A DNA stretch of 64,000 bases, from the NCBI GenBank assembly GCA_038325765.1, contig JBBQJI010000014.1, positions 1 through 64,000 on the forward strand, given 5' to 3'. A program made the position numbers and the translations under genes. Source of the stretch: Xiheibacterium sp038325765. GTDB taxonomy: Bacteria; Myxococcota_A; Polyangia; Nannocystales; Nannocystaceae. The stretch's first letter is position 1; every line of letters starts with the position of its first letter. This document shows, piece by piece, positions 17,226 to 31,266 of this stretch. Below the pieces are notes generated by a model. That model was given only the letters and a program-made list of their open reading frames with translations. It made no database searches and had not been told where the DNA came from.

Positions 17226-18269
17226 TCAGCGCGCCACGCCGCGCATCGGCACCGGCGGCGGCGCACCGTTCGCGCGGCGTCGCGGACCCGGGGGCGCAGG
17301 AGCCGAGGGCGCAGGAGCCGGGGGCGCGGTGCGCCGAATCGGCACCGCAGGGGCCACGCCCGGCCGCATCTCGACGAGATCGGCGAGGTCGACCACCCGC
17401 GTGGCGTCGGCCCCGATGTCGCGGTCGGCCGGCGCGGGCTGCTCGTCGAGAGCGCGCTCGAGGGCGCGCAGGGAGGGATGATCGCGGTCCCAACCCAGGC
17501 CGCGGCACACGAGAGCACGCGCCGCGTCGTGGTGGTCGGGGCCGGCTTGATGCAGCCGCGCCGCCAACAGGGCGACGACCTCGGCCGCGTTGTGGCGCTT
17601 GCCGAGGATCGCGAACGCCTCGGCCATTGCCTCGAGCGCACGCGCATCGTCGGGGTGTTCGGCGAGGACCGTGCGGATCGCCGCTACGGCGCGGTGGACG
17701 TCGCGTGCGCGCAGGTGAGCGTCGATGGCGACGAAGAGCGTGGGCCGGTGCCCCGGGTGCAGGCCGAGCGCGCGCTGGCACAGGGCCTGCGCCCGCGGCA
17801 CGCGACCGGCCAGAAGCTCGTCGGCGGCGCAGGAGTGCAACTGCTCGACGGCAGCGTCGACCTGGCCGAGTCGCTGCGCCACATCGGCGAGCCGCAGCCG
17901 CCGTTCGCTGGTCGGCATCGCTGCGACCGCGGTGGTGGCCGCATGCAACGCCTGCGGCCAGCGACCGGCCCGGAGCTCGTCCCGCACCACCGCGTCGAGG
18001 GTAGCCGCCGCTTCGGCGCGCTGACCGAGCGCGAGTTGGAGCTCGCCGATGCGCGCCCGCGAGCTCGGCGCGGGATCGAGCCGCGCGATGCGGGCGTGGA
18101 TCGCCAGCGCCCGGGGCAGATCACCGCGCTGCTCGGCGAGCAACGCCGCGGTGCGGTACATCCCCAGCGCGAGCCCCGTCTGGCCGCTCGCGACGAACCC
18201 GTCGGCATGCTGGATCTGGGCCTCGATCTCGGACGTCTGCGACGGCAATGGCATCGGCGCGCTTCGCAT
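17226..18269 (-). CDS. TPR-repeat protein
   Basis: A 347-residue cytosolic protein built of tetratricopeptide repeats: GFVASGQTGLALGMYRTAAL, DLPRALAIHARIARLDP, RWPQALHAATTAVAAMP, VPRAQALCQRALGLHPG and VHRAVAAIRTVLAEHP. The last 60 residues are Pro/Ala/Arg-rich and disordered. ATG 18269 is preferred because GAGGG lies 8 nt upstream; GTG 18296 would start before that site. There is no signal peptide. It sits between the PilT paralogue (122 bp upstream) and the Sel1 lipoprotein, all on the minus strand. A link to pilus or motility control is only suggested by position; TPR proteins serve many complexes. Confidence 0.87.
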   Translation of the reverse strand: MRSAPMPLPSQTSEIEAQIQHADGFVASGQTGLALGMYRTAALLAEQRGDLPRALAIHARIARLDPAPSSRARIGELQLALGQRAEAAATLDAVVRDELRAGRWPQALHAATTAVAAMPTSERRLRLADVAQRLGQVDAAVEQLHSCAADELLAGRVPRAQALCQRALGLHPGHRPTLFVAIDAHLRARDVHRAVAAIRTVLAEHPDDARALEAMAEAFAILGKRHNAAEVVALLAARLHQAGPDHHDAARALVCRGLGWDRDHPSLRALERALDEQPAPADRDIGADATRVVDLADLVEMRPGVAPAVPIRRTAPPAPAPSAPAPPGPRRRANGAPPPVPMRGVAR

Positions 18270-18391
18270 GGTGTCAACCCTCGCACCCTGAGACACCAGG
18301 TAGGCGACTTCCTCCGGTTGCCCCCGACAAAAGCGTCCCAGGCAGCCACCGCAAGGTTGCGGGGCCCGTAGCGCAGAGCGCGGAGCCTCGG

Positions 18392-19510
18392 TCAGTACCC
18401 GTCGACCTGCAGCCCCGAGCCCTGCTGCTGGCCGGAGTTCACGCCCCGGAAGTACAGCGCGAAGTCATCCGGGTTCGTCGCGGCCGCGATCGCCATCTCG
18501 TACGTCACGAGCTGCCGCTGCACGAGTTCGGTGAGGCTCTGGTCGAACGACACCATCCCATAGGGATGGGCGCCCTCTTTGATCGCGTCGACGATCTCGT
18601 GGGTGCGCGAGCCGTCGACGATGAGGTCGCGGATGCGCGGCGTGTTGATCATGATCTCGACCGCCGGGATCATGCCGCGGCCATCGGCGCGCGGCAGCAG
18701 GCGCTGCGACACCACGCCGGTGAGAATGGCGCCCACCTGCAGACGGATGGCGGTCTGCTGGTGCGGCGGGAACATCTGGACGATGCGGTTGATCGTCTCC
18801 TGGGCGTCGAGGGTGTGCAGCGTCGAGAACACCAGGTGGCCGGTCTCGGCGGCGAGTAGCGCGGTCTGGATGGTCTCGAGATCGCGCATCTCACCGACGA
18901 ACACCACGTCGGGATCCTGGCGCAGGGCCGAGCGCAGCGCCGCGCTGAACGTGTTGGTATCGAAGCCGAGCTCGCGCTGGTTTATCACCGATCGGTGATC
19001 GCGGAACACGTACTCGATCGGATCCTCGATGGTGATGACGTGGGCGGCCCGCTCGTGGTTGACCAGGTTGAGCAGCGACGCCATGGTCGTCGACTTGCCC
19101 GAGCCGGTGATGCCGGTGACCAGGATCAGCCCCCGCTGCTCGAGGGCGAGTTCGCGCACCCGCGCCGGCAGGTTGAGGCGCTCGAACGGCGGGATGTCGG
19201 CCGCGATGACGCGCATCACCATGCCGGTCTCGCCGCGCTGGCGGAATACGTTGACGCGGTAGCGCAGACCGTCGGGGGTCGCGTAGGCGAGGTCGACCTC
19301 GTGGTCCCGCATGAACTTCTCGTGGATCGAGTCGTTCATGATGTTCATCGCGAAGGTCATGACGACCTCGCTCGTCATCGGCGGGACGTCCTTCAAGGTG
19401 CGGAGCACCCCGCGGATGCGGAAGACCGGCGGCAGCCCGACCTTGAGATGGACGTCGGACGCTCCGAGCTTGCGCGCAGCCTGGAGCACCCGGTCGAAAA
19501 TCTCGTTCAT
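18392..19510 (-). CDS. PilT/PilU-type pilus retraction ATPase (paralogue)
   Basis: A 372-residue hexameric ATPase of the type IV pilus retraction family. Walker A is GITGSGKSTT near residue 135, followed by the Asp box ITIEDPIEYVF, Walker B DPDVVFVGEMRD, and the His box HLVFSTLHTLDAQETI. It lacks the N-terminal domain and zinc Cys of PilB, which marks it as PilT/PilU rather than PilB. ATG 19510 begins directly with the N-terminal PAS-like domain (FDRVLQAARKLGASDVHLK). It is a second copy in the window besides pilT at 31.3 kb and stands outside the pil cluster. Myxobacteria carry several PilT paralogues, whose roles are partly redundant; a PilU-like helper role is an inference. Confidence 0.92.
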   Translation of the reverse strand: MNEIFDRVLQAARKLGASDVHLKVGLPPVFRIRGVLRTLKDVPPMTSEVVMTFAMNIMNDSIHEKFMRDHEVDLAYATPDGLRYRVNVFRQRGETGMVMRVIAADIPPFERLNLPARVRELALEQRGLILVTGITGSGKSTTMASLLNLVNHERAAHVITIEDPIEYVFRDHRSVINQRELGFDTNTFSAALRSALRQDPDVVFVGEMRDLETIQTALLAAETGHLVFSTLHTLDAQETINRIVQMFPPHQQTAIRLQVGAILTGVVSQRLLPRADGRGMIPAVEIMINTPRIRDLIVDGSRTHEIVDAIKEGAHPYGMVSFDQSLTELVQRQLVTYEMAIAAATNPDDFALYFRGVNSGQQQGSGLQVDGY

Positions 19511-19580
19511 GGCGCCCGACCCTACCAGGTCGATGGCCCCGTGCCTGCCCCTTGCCGCGGGCCTCGGGACGCCGCTACCC

Positions 19581-19616
19581 TGGGATGGTGACCTGGCCTG
19601 GGATGGTGAGCTGGCG
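19581..19616 (+). repeat. 18-bp tandem duplication over the start region of the next lipoprotein
   Basis: TGGGATGGTGACCTGGCC (19581-19598) is repeated as TGGGATGGTGAGCTGGCG (19599-19616), 16 of 18 bases identical. Each copy holds an in-frame ATG (19585 and 19603). A TACCCT box at 19576-19581 abuts the first copy; the second ATG is placed better relative to it. Confidence 0.8.
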
Positions 19617-20067
19617 TGTCGCGTGCGTGACGTTCGGCGTCCTGACGGCCACGATGGGCGCGTGCACGCGCACCGGCGGGCCGTACACGGGCGACGAGCT
19701 GTCGCCGAACACCGAGGGCGATCCCACGGATCCGGGTGACGGCAGTGGGCCGGGCACCTCGGGCGTAGCGACGGCGGATGCGTCCGCGACGGATCCGACC
19801 GCGACCGGTCCGACCGCGACCGGTCCGACCGCGACCGATCCGACCGCGACCGCGACCGACACCGCGACCGACACCGCGACCGATCCGACCGCCACGGGCT
19901 CGACGGGCGATCCGTCCGCGACCGATCCGTCCGCGACCGACCCGTCCGCGACCGACACCGCGACCGATCCGACGACGAGCGATCCGACCGCCGATCCCAC
20001 AACGGACGGCACCGACCCCACGTCGACCGGCGGCAGCTCGGGCGCCGGCAGCAGCACGGGAGTCTGA
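19603..20067 (+). CDS. Linker-only lipoprotein rich in Asp, Pro and Thr
   Basis: A 154-residue lipoprotein (signal ACVTFGVLTATMGAC) whose mature part is almost entirely low complexity: units of DPTATG, DPSATD and TDTATD on a 12-bp DNA period, ending SGAGSSTGV. Other lipoproteins of this genome carry such a linker between the lipid anchor and a folded domain, but here no domain follows before the stop. It may be a truncated gene or a real surface spacer. Start 19603 is preferred over 19585 because the TACCCT box would place transcription start between them. The antisense frame is also open but reads as a mirror of the repeat and lacks a signal. Confidence 0.6.
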   Translation: MVSWRVACVTFGVLTATMGACTRTGGPYTGDELSPNTEGDPTDPGDGSGPGTSGVATADASATDPTATGPTATGPTATDPTATATDTATDTATDPTATGSTGDPSATDPSATDPSATDTATDPTTSDPTADPTTDGTDPTSTGGSSGAGSSTGV

Positions 20068-20222
20068 GCCTTCGCCTCGCAGCACCTGGTCCGCTCATGC
20101 GCGTGCCCGGGCTCGTCGTGCCCCGAGTTCACCGGTCGGGCCCCTCGCTGTGCCGGCACCCCCACCCGCACGTCCGCGGGAGTCGTCACACCCGTCGCCG
20201 AGACGTCTCCGTCTAGCCAGTC

Positions 20223-20660
20223 ATGAACCCCGCTGTCTCGCACCCCGCCCCTCGTCGCGGACCCCACCCCGCGCTCCTCACCGTGTGCATCCTCGTCGGC
20301 GTCCTCGCCGTCCTCGCCGGACCCGGATCGTGCGCGCTCAGCTGCGTCACGGCGCCGCTCGCCGTCGCCGACGCCATGAAAGCGTGCAACGCCGGAGCGA
20401 CCGAGGACTGTCTCGACAGGTTCGAGAATGCCGAGCTCGCGACCACGTTCGGCGAAGGCCTGCCGACGACGACCGAACGCTGCGGCACCGCGCCCGCGTT
20501 CGAGACCCGCGAAGTCTTCGTCGAGATCGACGGGATCCTCGACATGAAAGCGGAGGTCGGCGGCCACCTCACCGCGGGCGACTGCCAGTTCCCGGAATCG
20601 TCGGTGCACCTGCGCGGCAGTCCCCTGCGCTGGCGCATCGTCGACATCGCCGCGCGGTGA
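20223..20660 (+). CDS. Small membrane-anchored protein of unknown function
   Basis: A 145-residue protein with one N-terminal hydrophobic segment (HPALLTVCILVGVLAVLAGP) followed by a small folded part with six Cys residues (CALSCVTAP, MKACNAGATEDCLDRF, ERCGTAP, GDCQFP). The topology suggests a single-pass membrane or secreted protein with disulfides. I do not recognise the family. It precedes the frameshifted DUF5990 gene by 24 bp on the same strand, so the two may have been an operon. No clear ribosome site precedes ATG 20223. Confidence 0.6.
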   Translation: MNPAVSHPAPRRGPHPALLTVCILVGVLAVLAGPGSCALSCVTAPLAVADAMKACNAGATEDCLDRFENAELATTFGEGLPTTTERCGTAPAFETREVFVEIDGILDMKAEVGGHLTAGDCQFPESSVHLRGSPLRWRIVDIAAR

Positions 20661-20684
20661 GGGTAGTGGTGACGAGGGGCCCCC

Positions 20685-21121
20685 GTGGACGAACGCGAGA
20701 TCCAGCTGCGCGTCACGGTCGTCGACCCGCCTGTCGGCATCGCGCTCGCGATGCAGCGCGGCCGTGACGACTGCACCAGAGCACCCGCACGACCGGCGAG
20801 AGCCTCGGTTTCGACTTCACGGTGCGCGTACGCGGCAAGCCCGATGGCGCCCTCGACTTCCTCGGGCCCTTCACGCAGGGTCCACCGAGCGTGCGATTCG
20901 TCTACGTCAACATCGGCACGTCGGCCGGCGACGCGCGCTCGCCATGGGCACGCCGCGCGAAGATTTCGCTGATGGGGATCGCCGAGGCGTCGATCCGGCA
21001 GCGCGAGCAGACGCCGGGGGCGCGGCTCGAGGCGCGCCATGCCGGCACCGCGAAGGACGGCTCGCCCAGCTGCGCGTCGGTGAAGCTGCTCGGCGACGGA
21101 TGGACGATGGTCGCGGGCTGA
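20685..21121 (+). pseudogene. Frameshifted DUF5990-family gene
   Basis: Two overlapping frames together make one DUF5990 protein. The first, from GTG 20685, reads EIQLRVTVVDPPVGIALAMQ then RGRDD; the second continues, in the frame after base 20770, as LHQSTRTTGESLGFDFTVRV, then DFLGPFTQGPPSVRFVYVN and SPWARRAKISLMGI. Adding one base (a C) at about 20771 restores the frame. The family is of unknown function and usually about 140 residues, which the joined product matches. The break is either a real loss of function or a single-base assembly error in a GC-rich run. Confidence is in the family and the frameshift, not in which explanation holds. Confidence 0.72.
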
Positions 21122-21292
21122 CGTCCGCGTCGTCTCGCCGGGCGCGTCCGATCGCGACAACGGCAGGCGATCGAGCATCTCGCCGACTCGCAGTTCCACA
21201 CACGGTTCCAGCCGATCGCGACTCGGCCATGCCGCCGTTTCCCGACAAGCTCGAGCGGGGTCCGGCGCACGGACCACCCAGAGCAGCACCTA

Positions 21293-22108
21293 TCACAGCG
21301 CGTGTGAACGGCTCGGCGTTCCCACCAGAGGCAACGTCGCGCGGTTCCGATACGCGTGTACGGCCACCGCGACCAAGAGCACTGCGATGGCGACGAGGGC
21401 AGCGACGAACACCGGCGTCGAGCCGCTCCGTTGCCGCACGGCGATGGCGACGAACGCCCAGACGGCGACCAGCGCGTGTTCACGGAGATTGCGCCGCTGC
21501 ACCAACACCAGATTGTACAGCGCGGCCACCGAGATCATGGCGATGGCCCACGCCGCCGAGTCGCCCGGCACCCAACCCTCTTTGGCGAGGAATGCGGACA
21601 GGTTCACGAGCACGGCGACCGCGACCCAGCCCGCGTAGATCACGATCGGCCACCATACGAGGGCGATGATGCGAAACGGCGCATCCCACACCTCCATCCG
21701 CAGGCGTTGCATCGCCACGAATAGGCAGACGTTCATCGAAGCCAGGATCAGGACGCTCGTCGCGGTCCACTCGCCGAGCCACGCGGCGGTCCAGGCGATG
21801 TTGAGCACGTTGGTGATGAGGAGCCATGGCCCGAGGTCACGGAAGAACGCGTCCCGCTCGGCCGCGTCCGCGCCGAAGGCGAGCTTCAGCTGGTAGCCGG
21901 CGTGGGCGAACTGGAGCAGGAAGATGAACCCCCAGATCGAGAAGGCATGACCGGCTGGTGTGAACAGCGTGTCGTACACATCGCTCAGCCCGCCGACGGT
22001 CTTGCCCATGAACCCGACCGCCGCGGTCCAATAGTTCCAGACGACGACGACCACCATGAGGAGCGCGTTGACTCCTGCGAGAAGACGAGGAGGCATGAGC
22101 GCGAGCAT
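21293..22108 (-). CDS. TspO/MBR-like integral membrane protein
   Basis: A protein of about 271 residues with seven or more hydrophobic segments. The signature YDTLFTPAGHAFSIWGFIF matches the long TspO/MBR-related (tryptophan-rich) family, and Trp is frequent in the loops (NIAWTAAWLGEW, IALVWWPIVIYAGW). Short TspO proteins bind porphyrins, but the function of these longer forms is not established. The start may be ATG 22108 (MLALMPPRLL) or 22096; neither has a good ribosome site. The frame is open further upstream but that part shows no conserved features and a different amino-acid character. It converges with the DUF5990 gene and is followed by 171 bp in which I see nothing. Confidence 0.8.
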   Translation of the reverse strand: MLALMPPRLLAGVNALLMVVVVVWNYWTAAVGFMGKTVGGLSDVYDTLFTPAGHAFSIWGFIFLLQFAHAGYQLKLAFGADAAERDAFFRDLGPWLLITNVLNIAWTAAWLGEWTATSVLILASMNVCLFVAMQRLRMEVWDAPFRIIALVWWPIVIYAGWVAVAVLVNLSAFLAKEGWVPGDSAAWAIAMISVAALYNLVLVQRRNLREHALVAVWAFVAIAVRQRSGSTPVFVAALVAIAVLLVAVAVHAYRNRATLPLVGTPSRSHAL

Positions 22109-22379
22109 AGGCCGATTTCGAGGCGCCGCCACGAGCTGTCCACGCCGACGACGACTCCCTCCCTGAACAGGAACTGTACTCGGATGGAATGCGCGCAGAT
22201 CGGCGCCGAACGCCAACCACACGACCTGGCCGTCGAAGCCACCCCAAGCGTACCGCAACCGAGCACTCACTCTCGACCTCGAGGCGGCCTTGCGCCCGCG
22301 CCATGCGATACATGAAGCGCGGGGCGGCCACCGCGCTCGCGACCGCCCGACGATGCACGGGCGGGATACGCTTGGTTGA
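22109..22379. other. Intergenic stretch with no gene recognised
   Basis: About 270 bp between two leftward genes, visibly less GC-rich than its neighbours. A short open frame on the minus strand (around AWGGFDGQVVWLAFGADLRAF) looks protein-like but has no start and no recognisable family; it may be a decayed gene. It probably also holds the promoter of the TspO-like gene. Confidence 0.35.
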
Positions 22380-24692
22380 CTATCGTGGGTGGTGGAAATC
22401 ATTGGGAACGGGGTCCTGTGCGCGCAGCCACTGCTGCACGAAGCTGCGCAGCGCCGCCACGCCCACCGGTTTCTCGATGAGCGCGTTGTCGATGCGCGCG
22501 AGGAACTCGCGGGCCTGCGCGCTGAAGGCCCCGCCGGTGACGAACACGAGGCGGGCAGCGAGCTGGGGATCGATCGCGTGCAGCTCGTCGTACACACCCA
22601 TGCCCGGCAGATCCGGCATCATCAGATCGCACAGGACGAGCTCGAAGGCGCCGGAGCTCGCGAGGGCGACGGCCTCGCGTCCGCCGCTCGCGATGCGGAC
22701 GTCGTGGGCCGCAAGCGCCCGGGCAATCGAGTCGGCGACGTCGCGCTCGTCGTCCACGACGAGGATGCGCGCACGGCGGGGCGGCACCGGCGCGGCGGGC
22801 TCGGACGCCAGCTCGGCGACGTGAACGCGGGGCGGCGCGCACGGCAAGGTGACGCAGAACCTGCTCCCACGGCCCAACTCGCTGGTCACGGCGATCTCGC
22901 CGCCGCTGGCGCGGACGATGCTGTGGCAGATCGACAGGCCTAGCCCCATGCCCTGGCCCTGGCTGCGCGTGCTGTAGAACGGATCGAACACGCGATGGAT
23001 CGCGTCCGCCGCGATGCCGGCCCCGGTGTCTCGCACGCAGGCGACGACGTGGCGAGCGTCGTCCGACAACGCGAGCGTCACCTCGATCTCCTGGGTCGCG
23101 GCGTGCCCGTCGGGGATCGAGGCGATCGCGTTGACAAGCAGGTTGACGAACACCTGCCCGAGGCGGCCCTCATCCCCGACGACCGGCGGCACCGCATCGA
23201 AGCTGCGGATCAGCCGCGCGCGATGCCGCAGCTCGCTGCCGACCATCCGCAGCGCCGTCTCGACCACGAAGACCAGATCGACGGCTCCCGCGGCGATCGC
23301 ATCCCCGCGGGCGAGCGCCTTGAGGTTGGCGACGATCGCCCGGATCCGCTCGCAGCCCTCGCGGGCCTGGTCGAGCGCCGCGACGAGGCCGTCTTGTCTC
23401 GCCGCCTCGACGTCGAGCAACCGCTCGCGTACGAGCTCGACGTTGACCGTGACGTAGGCCAGCGGATTGTTGATCTCGTGGGCCGCCCCTGCCGCCAGGG
23501 TCCCCAACGACGCGAGCCGATCGGTGAGCAGCAGATGGGCCTGCATGCGCTTGCGCTCGGCGATCTGGCGGACCGCGACCACGCCCACGTCGCGCTGGCC
23601 GTCGTGGTGACGGCATCCCATCAACTCCACGGGGTGCTCGACCCCGTCGCTGGCGACGATCGCGACCTCGACCGGGGTCGGCGCGTCGCCGGCGAGCACC
23701 GCGTCCACGGCCGCGCGGGAGGTCGCGGTGACCAGCGAGTCGATCGGTCGACCGACCAGCGCGCTGGCGTGGGTGCCGAGCAACCGCGCCATGGCCTCGT
23801 TGACGTCGACGATCGTGCCGCGTTCGTGGACGAGCACGCCGTCGAGCGCTGCGGCCGAGAGGTTGCGAAAGCGGGCCTCGGTGAGGCGCACCTCCGTGAG
23901 CGCGGCCTCGAGCCGATGCTGGTGCTCGCGCAGCGCGGCGGTGCGCTCGACGACCGCGGACTCGAGCTGCGCGCGGACGTCGTCGACCCGGAGCATCACC
24001 ACGAAGCTCGCGGTGATCGTGAGCCCGACGAACAGGTACTCGAACAGGTGCGTGCTACGGATGACGCCCAGGAGCAGCAACAGGTCGTTGGCGGCGGCGA
24101 GGCCACAGGCCAGCACCAGCGGCCTCAGGGCCCGGCGACGCCCGCGGCCATGGCCCCGCGCGCGGGCCAGCTCGCGCACGCACGCACCGGTCGAGAACGC
24201 GAACAGCGGGGCGAACCCCAGCCCGGCCGGGCGCACGACGGGGCTGAAGTAGCGCGCGCCGAGCAAATCGACGCCCCACGACCCAGCGTCGGTCACGATC
24301 CACGGCGTGGCGATGGACACCGCCGCGAGCACGAGCCCGCAGGCGATGAACACCCGCAGCCACGTCGCGCGCAGCGACGCACCGTTGGTCGCGCGGAGCA
24401 TCACGACCGACAGCACCGCGATCGCGGCGCCGCCCGCCAGCTGCAGGCGCAGGCCGAACGCCGCGTGGCTCGCTTCGACGGCGACGCGCTGCACGAAGCG
24501 GCCGACCACGAACTCGAAGACCAACGCGGACCACAGGGCGACCCAGCCATGGAACGACTCTCCGCGCGAGCCCCGCCACAACCAATATTTGTGCGCGGCG
24601 AGATAGGCGGTGACGCCCATCATCACGAGCAGGGGCGCTGCGTGGAGCGGGAGGGAATCGGGCACGCGGCTGCTTGGCAGCGTATCCCGCAT
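22380..24692 (-). CDS. Hybrid sensor histidine kinase (membrane sensor, PAS, kinase, receiver)
   Basis: About 770 residues: seven or eight N-terminal membrane segments (LVMMGVTAYLAAHKYWLW, then AAIAVLSVVML and others), a coiled coil (LESAVVERTAALREHQHRLE), a PAS domain (FRNLSAAALDGVLVHERG), HisKA with the phospho-His in AAGAAHEINNPLAY, the HATPase boxes VNLLVNAI, DTGAGI and GMGLGLSI, and a C-terminal receiver (ILVVDDERDVADS, phospho-Asp in LCDLMMPD, Lys in IEKPVG). The ATG at 24692 is used; no ribosome site is seen, and a longer start up to 24875 adds only unlike sequence. A TATCGG box lies about 50 nt upstream. It is divergent from the Ser/Thr kinase gene. The signal sensed is unknown. Confidence 0.9.
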   Translation of the reverse strand: MRDTLPSSRVPDSLPLHAAPLLVMMGVTAYLAAHKYWLWRGSRGESFHGWVALWSALVFEFVVGRFVQRVAVEASHAAFGLRLQLAGGAAIAVLSVVMLRATNGASLRATWLRVFIACGLVLAAVSIATPWIVTDAGSWGVDLLGARYFSPVVRPAGLGFAPLFAFSTGACVRELARARGHGRGRRRALRPLVLACGLAAANDLLLLLGVIRSTHLFEYLFVGLTITASFVVMLRVDDVRAQLESAVVERTAALREHQHRLEAALTEVRLTEARFRNLSAAALDGVLVHERGTIVDVNEAMARLLGTHASALVGRPIDSLVTATSRAAVDAVLAGDAPTPVEVAIVASDGVEHPVELMGCRHHDGQRDVGVVAVRQIAERKRMQAHLLLTDRLASLGTLAAGAAHEINNPLAYVTVNVELVRERLLDVEAARQDGLVAALDQAREGCERIRAIVANLKALARGDAIAAGAVDLVFVVETALRMVGSELRHRARLIRSFDAVPPVVGDEGRLGQVFVNLLVNAIASIPDGHAATQEIEVTLALSDDARHVVACVRDTGAGIAADAIHRVFDPFYSTRSQGQGMGLGLSICHSIVRASGGEIAVTSELGRGSRFCVTLPCAPPRVHVAELASEPAAPVPPRRARILVVDDERDVADSIARALAAHDVRIASGGREAVALASSGAFELVLCDLMMPDLPGMGVYDELHAIDPQLAARLVFVTGGAFSAQAREFLARIDNALIEKPVGVAALRSFVQQWLRAQDPVPNDFHHPR

Positions 24693-25048
24693 CGCCGCGC
24701 GGCTGGGTGTCTGAGACGACGATCCCCAGCGTCCCGAGCCGATACGGCCCGTTTTGGCCCGAGCAAAGTCCGTCTGACGTCCGTTCGATCGGCGCGGCGC
24801 GGCGCAGTGCGACGCCGGGCTGCGCGCGCGGGCCAAGCCGCGCGGAGATCGAGCGCGCGACTGGGTGAGGAGCACGCGCCGGCTGCAGCGTCGCCCGGGT
24901 CGGCTTCGTCGGCCGCGTGACGGCTTCGCTCGCCCCGGCGCGGCGGTCGAGCTCTCCGCGAAGATCGCCTACGAATCGGCTCTCGCGTTGCTTCCGGCGC
25001 CCCCGCCCCCGTGATACGACCATCCAGCGCCACCGCGCCGCCAGAACG
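24693..25048. other. Divergent control region between the two kinases
   Basis: 356 bp without a gene. It must hold the promoters of the hybrid histidine kinase (TATCGG read on the minus strand near 24767) and the Ser/Thr kinase (GATACGAC near 25012-25019). I see no other repeat, hairpin or short gene in it. Confidence 0.5.
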
Positions 25049-27956
<2,908 letters not shown>

Positions 27957-27973
<17 letters not shown>

Positions 27974-29336
27974 GCTTGGCCTTGAGGTAGCGCCCCTCGG
28001 CGAACGCCGGCGGCACCGGGAAATCCGGCGGCAGCCCGCACTCGCCGAGCACCACCGCCTCGCGCCGGCCGCCCACGATCCCCAGGCCGATCGCCTGCAG
28101 CAGCTCGTCCTCGGCGAGCTTGCTCGCGTTGCTCACCGCGAGCAGCAGGCCGCCGGGGTTCACCACCGCCACGATCGCGTGGACGAGTTCTTCCCAGTTG
28201 CGCTGGGCCGAGAACACCTTGCTGCCCACCCGCGAGAACGGCGGTGGATCGACGACGACCAGATCGAAGCGCTCGCTGCGGACGCGCAGGCGCTCGAGGT
28301 GCTTGAACACGTCGCCATCGAGCGGAGTGCAGGCCTGGGGATCGAGCCCCGACGCGGCGAGGTTCTGGCGGCAGCGCGCGTGGGAGCGGGCCGCGGCATC
28401 GACGTTGAACACCGCCGTCGCGCCGCCGCGGACCGCCCGCAGGCCGAACGCGCCGGTGAACGAGAACAGGTTGAGCACGCGGCGACCGGGCGCCAGCCGC
28501 TCGACCATGCGCCTGCCCTCACGCAGATCGAGGAACAGCCCGGGTGAGACCGGCGCGGTGACGTCGACCACGAAGCGCAGGCCGTCCTCTTCGATCTCGA
28601 ACTCCGGCGGCGCCGCCTTGCCACCGAGATGGAACGCCGGCGGGCGGCGATCATCGGCGCTGACCGGCCGCAGTCGATCCTGCAGATAGATCCCGGCCGG
28701 CGACAGCCGGGCCTGCAGCACCTGGGCGAGGGTGTCGAGCCAGGCCTCGGCCGCGCGCGAGTACTTGTAGATGAGCAGGTAGTCGCCGAGCCTGTCGACG
28801 GCGATACCCGGCAGGCCGTCGCCCTCGCCGTGGACGAGGCGGCACGCACCGCGCACGCCGTCGTCCAAGAACAGCTCGCGCAGCGCGAGCGCCCGGTCGA
28901 GGCGCGCCACGACGACGCTGTGGTTCCACACGAATTGCTCGTCGCGGCTGACGACGCGCAGCGCGATCGCACCCTCGGGCTCGACGAGCGCCCAGCCCAG
29001 ACCGCGGCCGTCTTCGTCGGCGATGCGCATGCACGCGCCGGGCGCTAGGTCGGCCGGCGCACGCATGATCGAGTCACGGAACACCCACGGGTGACCGCTG
29101 CGAATCCCGCGGGCCGCCGGCGCCGCGATGCGGATCGCCGTCTCGTCGACGCGCCGGCGCAGGGGCGCGTTCGAGCGGACCCCGCGACGTCCGCCGCCAC
29201 CACCACTGCCGCCGCCGCCGGGGCCGAAGCCGCGCCCCGAGCCGCCGCCGCGCGAGCCACCACCGCCGCCACCGCCGCGGGGGCCGCTGCCGCCGCCACT
29301 GGAGCGTCCTTCGCCTTGCCGTCTTGGGGTGGCCAT
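27957..29336 (-). CDS. RlmI-like 23S rRNA (cytosine-5) methyltransferase family protein with Gly-rich head
   Basis: A 459-residue class I SAM-dependent methyltransferase of the RlmI/RlmK-type COG1092 family. After the head, a PUA-like domain reads GIRSGHPWVFRDSI; the methyltransferase part has VSPGLFLDLREGRRMV, the SAM site LNLFSFTGAFGLRAVRGG and the catalytic motif VVVDPPPFSR. Homologues are about 390-400 residues; here the first 55 or so are a Gly/Arg/Ser-rich, RGG-type tract (about 29170-29330 on DNA) before GVRSNAPLRRR. ATG 29336 is used; a second ATG at 29351 is in frame. The gene overlaps the end of the Ser/Thr kinase gene by 17 bp tail to tail. The rRNA target is inferred from the family. 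Confidence 0.88.
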
Positions 29337-29418
29337 CGGGGGGCGCACCATAGCGGAAACCCGCCAGCTTTCGCCAGGGGCCAGGGGCCACGAGGTGGGA
29401 CGCGTGCGCCGCCTGCGG

Positions 29419-29424
29419 TACCCT
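29419..29424 (+). promoter_or_regulatory. Putative -10 box TACCCT for pilB
   Basis: GGTACCCTGGG, the same extended box as before gltA and the 19.6-kb lipoprotein, lies 54 nt before the pilB ATG and is the best candidate promoter of the pil cluster. Confidence 0.4.
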
Positions 29425-29478
29425 GGGCCCGTCTCTCGGACCGCCGCGGCGAGTCCGCCCTGCCCGGCTGCACCCCCA

Positions 29479-31191
<1,713 letters not shown>

Positions 31192-31239
31192 CGACGCCGC
31201 CAGGTTGCGGGGGAATTCGCGTCGTTGCAGTGATTTGGG

Positions 31240-31245
31240 TAACCT
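31240..31245 (+). promoter_or_regulatory. Putative internal -10 box TAACCT before pilT
   Basis: GGTAACCTTCC lies 21 nt before the pilT ATG in the 75-bp gap after pilB. pilT may therefore have its own transcript. Confidence 0.3.
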
Positions 31246-31266
31246 TCCTCGCCTCGCAGGCGCGGC

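Noticed and set aside
19575..20609. A 344-codon minus-strand frame rich in Val/Ala/Gly/Ser repeats
   Set aside because: The repeat is the mirror of the Asp/Pro/Thr linker, and the plus strand has the lipobox.
22995..24920. A 641-codon plus-strand frame
   Set aside because: Antisense to the histidine kinase; rich in Arg, Asp and His without repeats or motifs.
29376..29391. Repeat AGGGGCC-AGGGGCC upstream of the methyltransferase
   Set aside because: Only two 7-bp units, expected by chance at this GC content.
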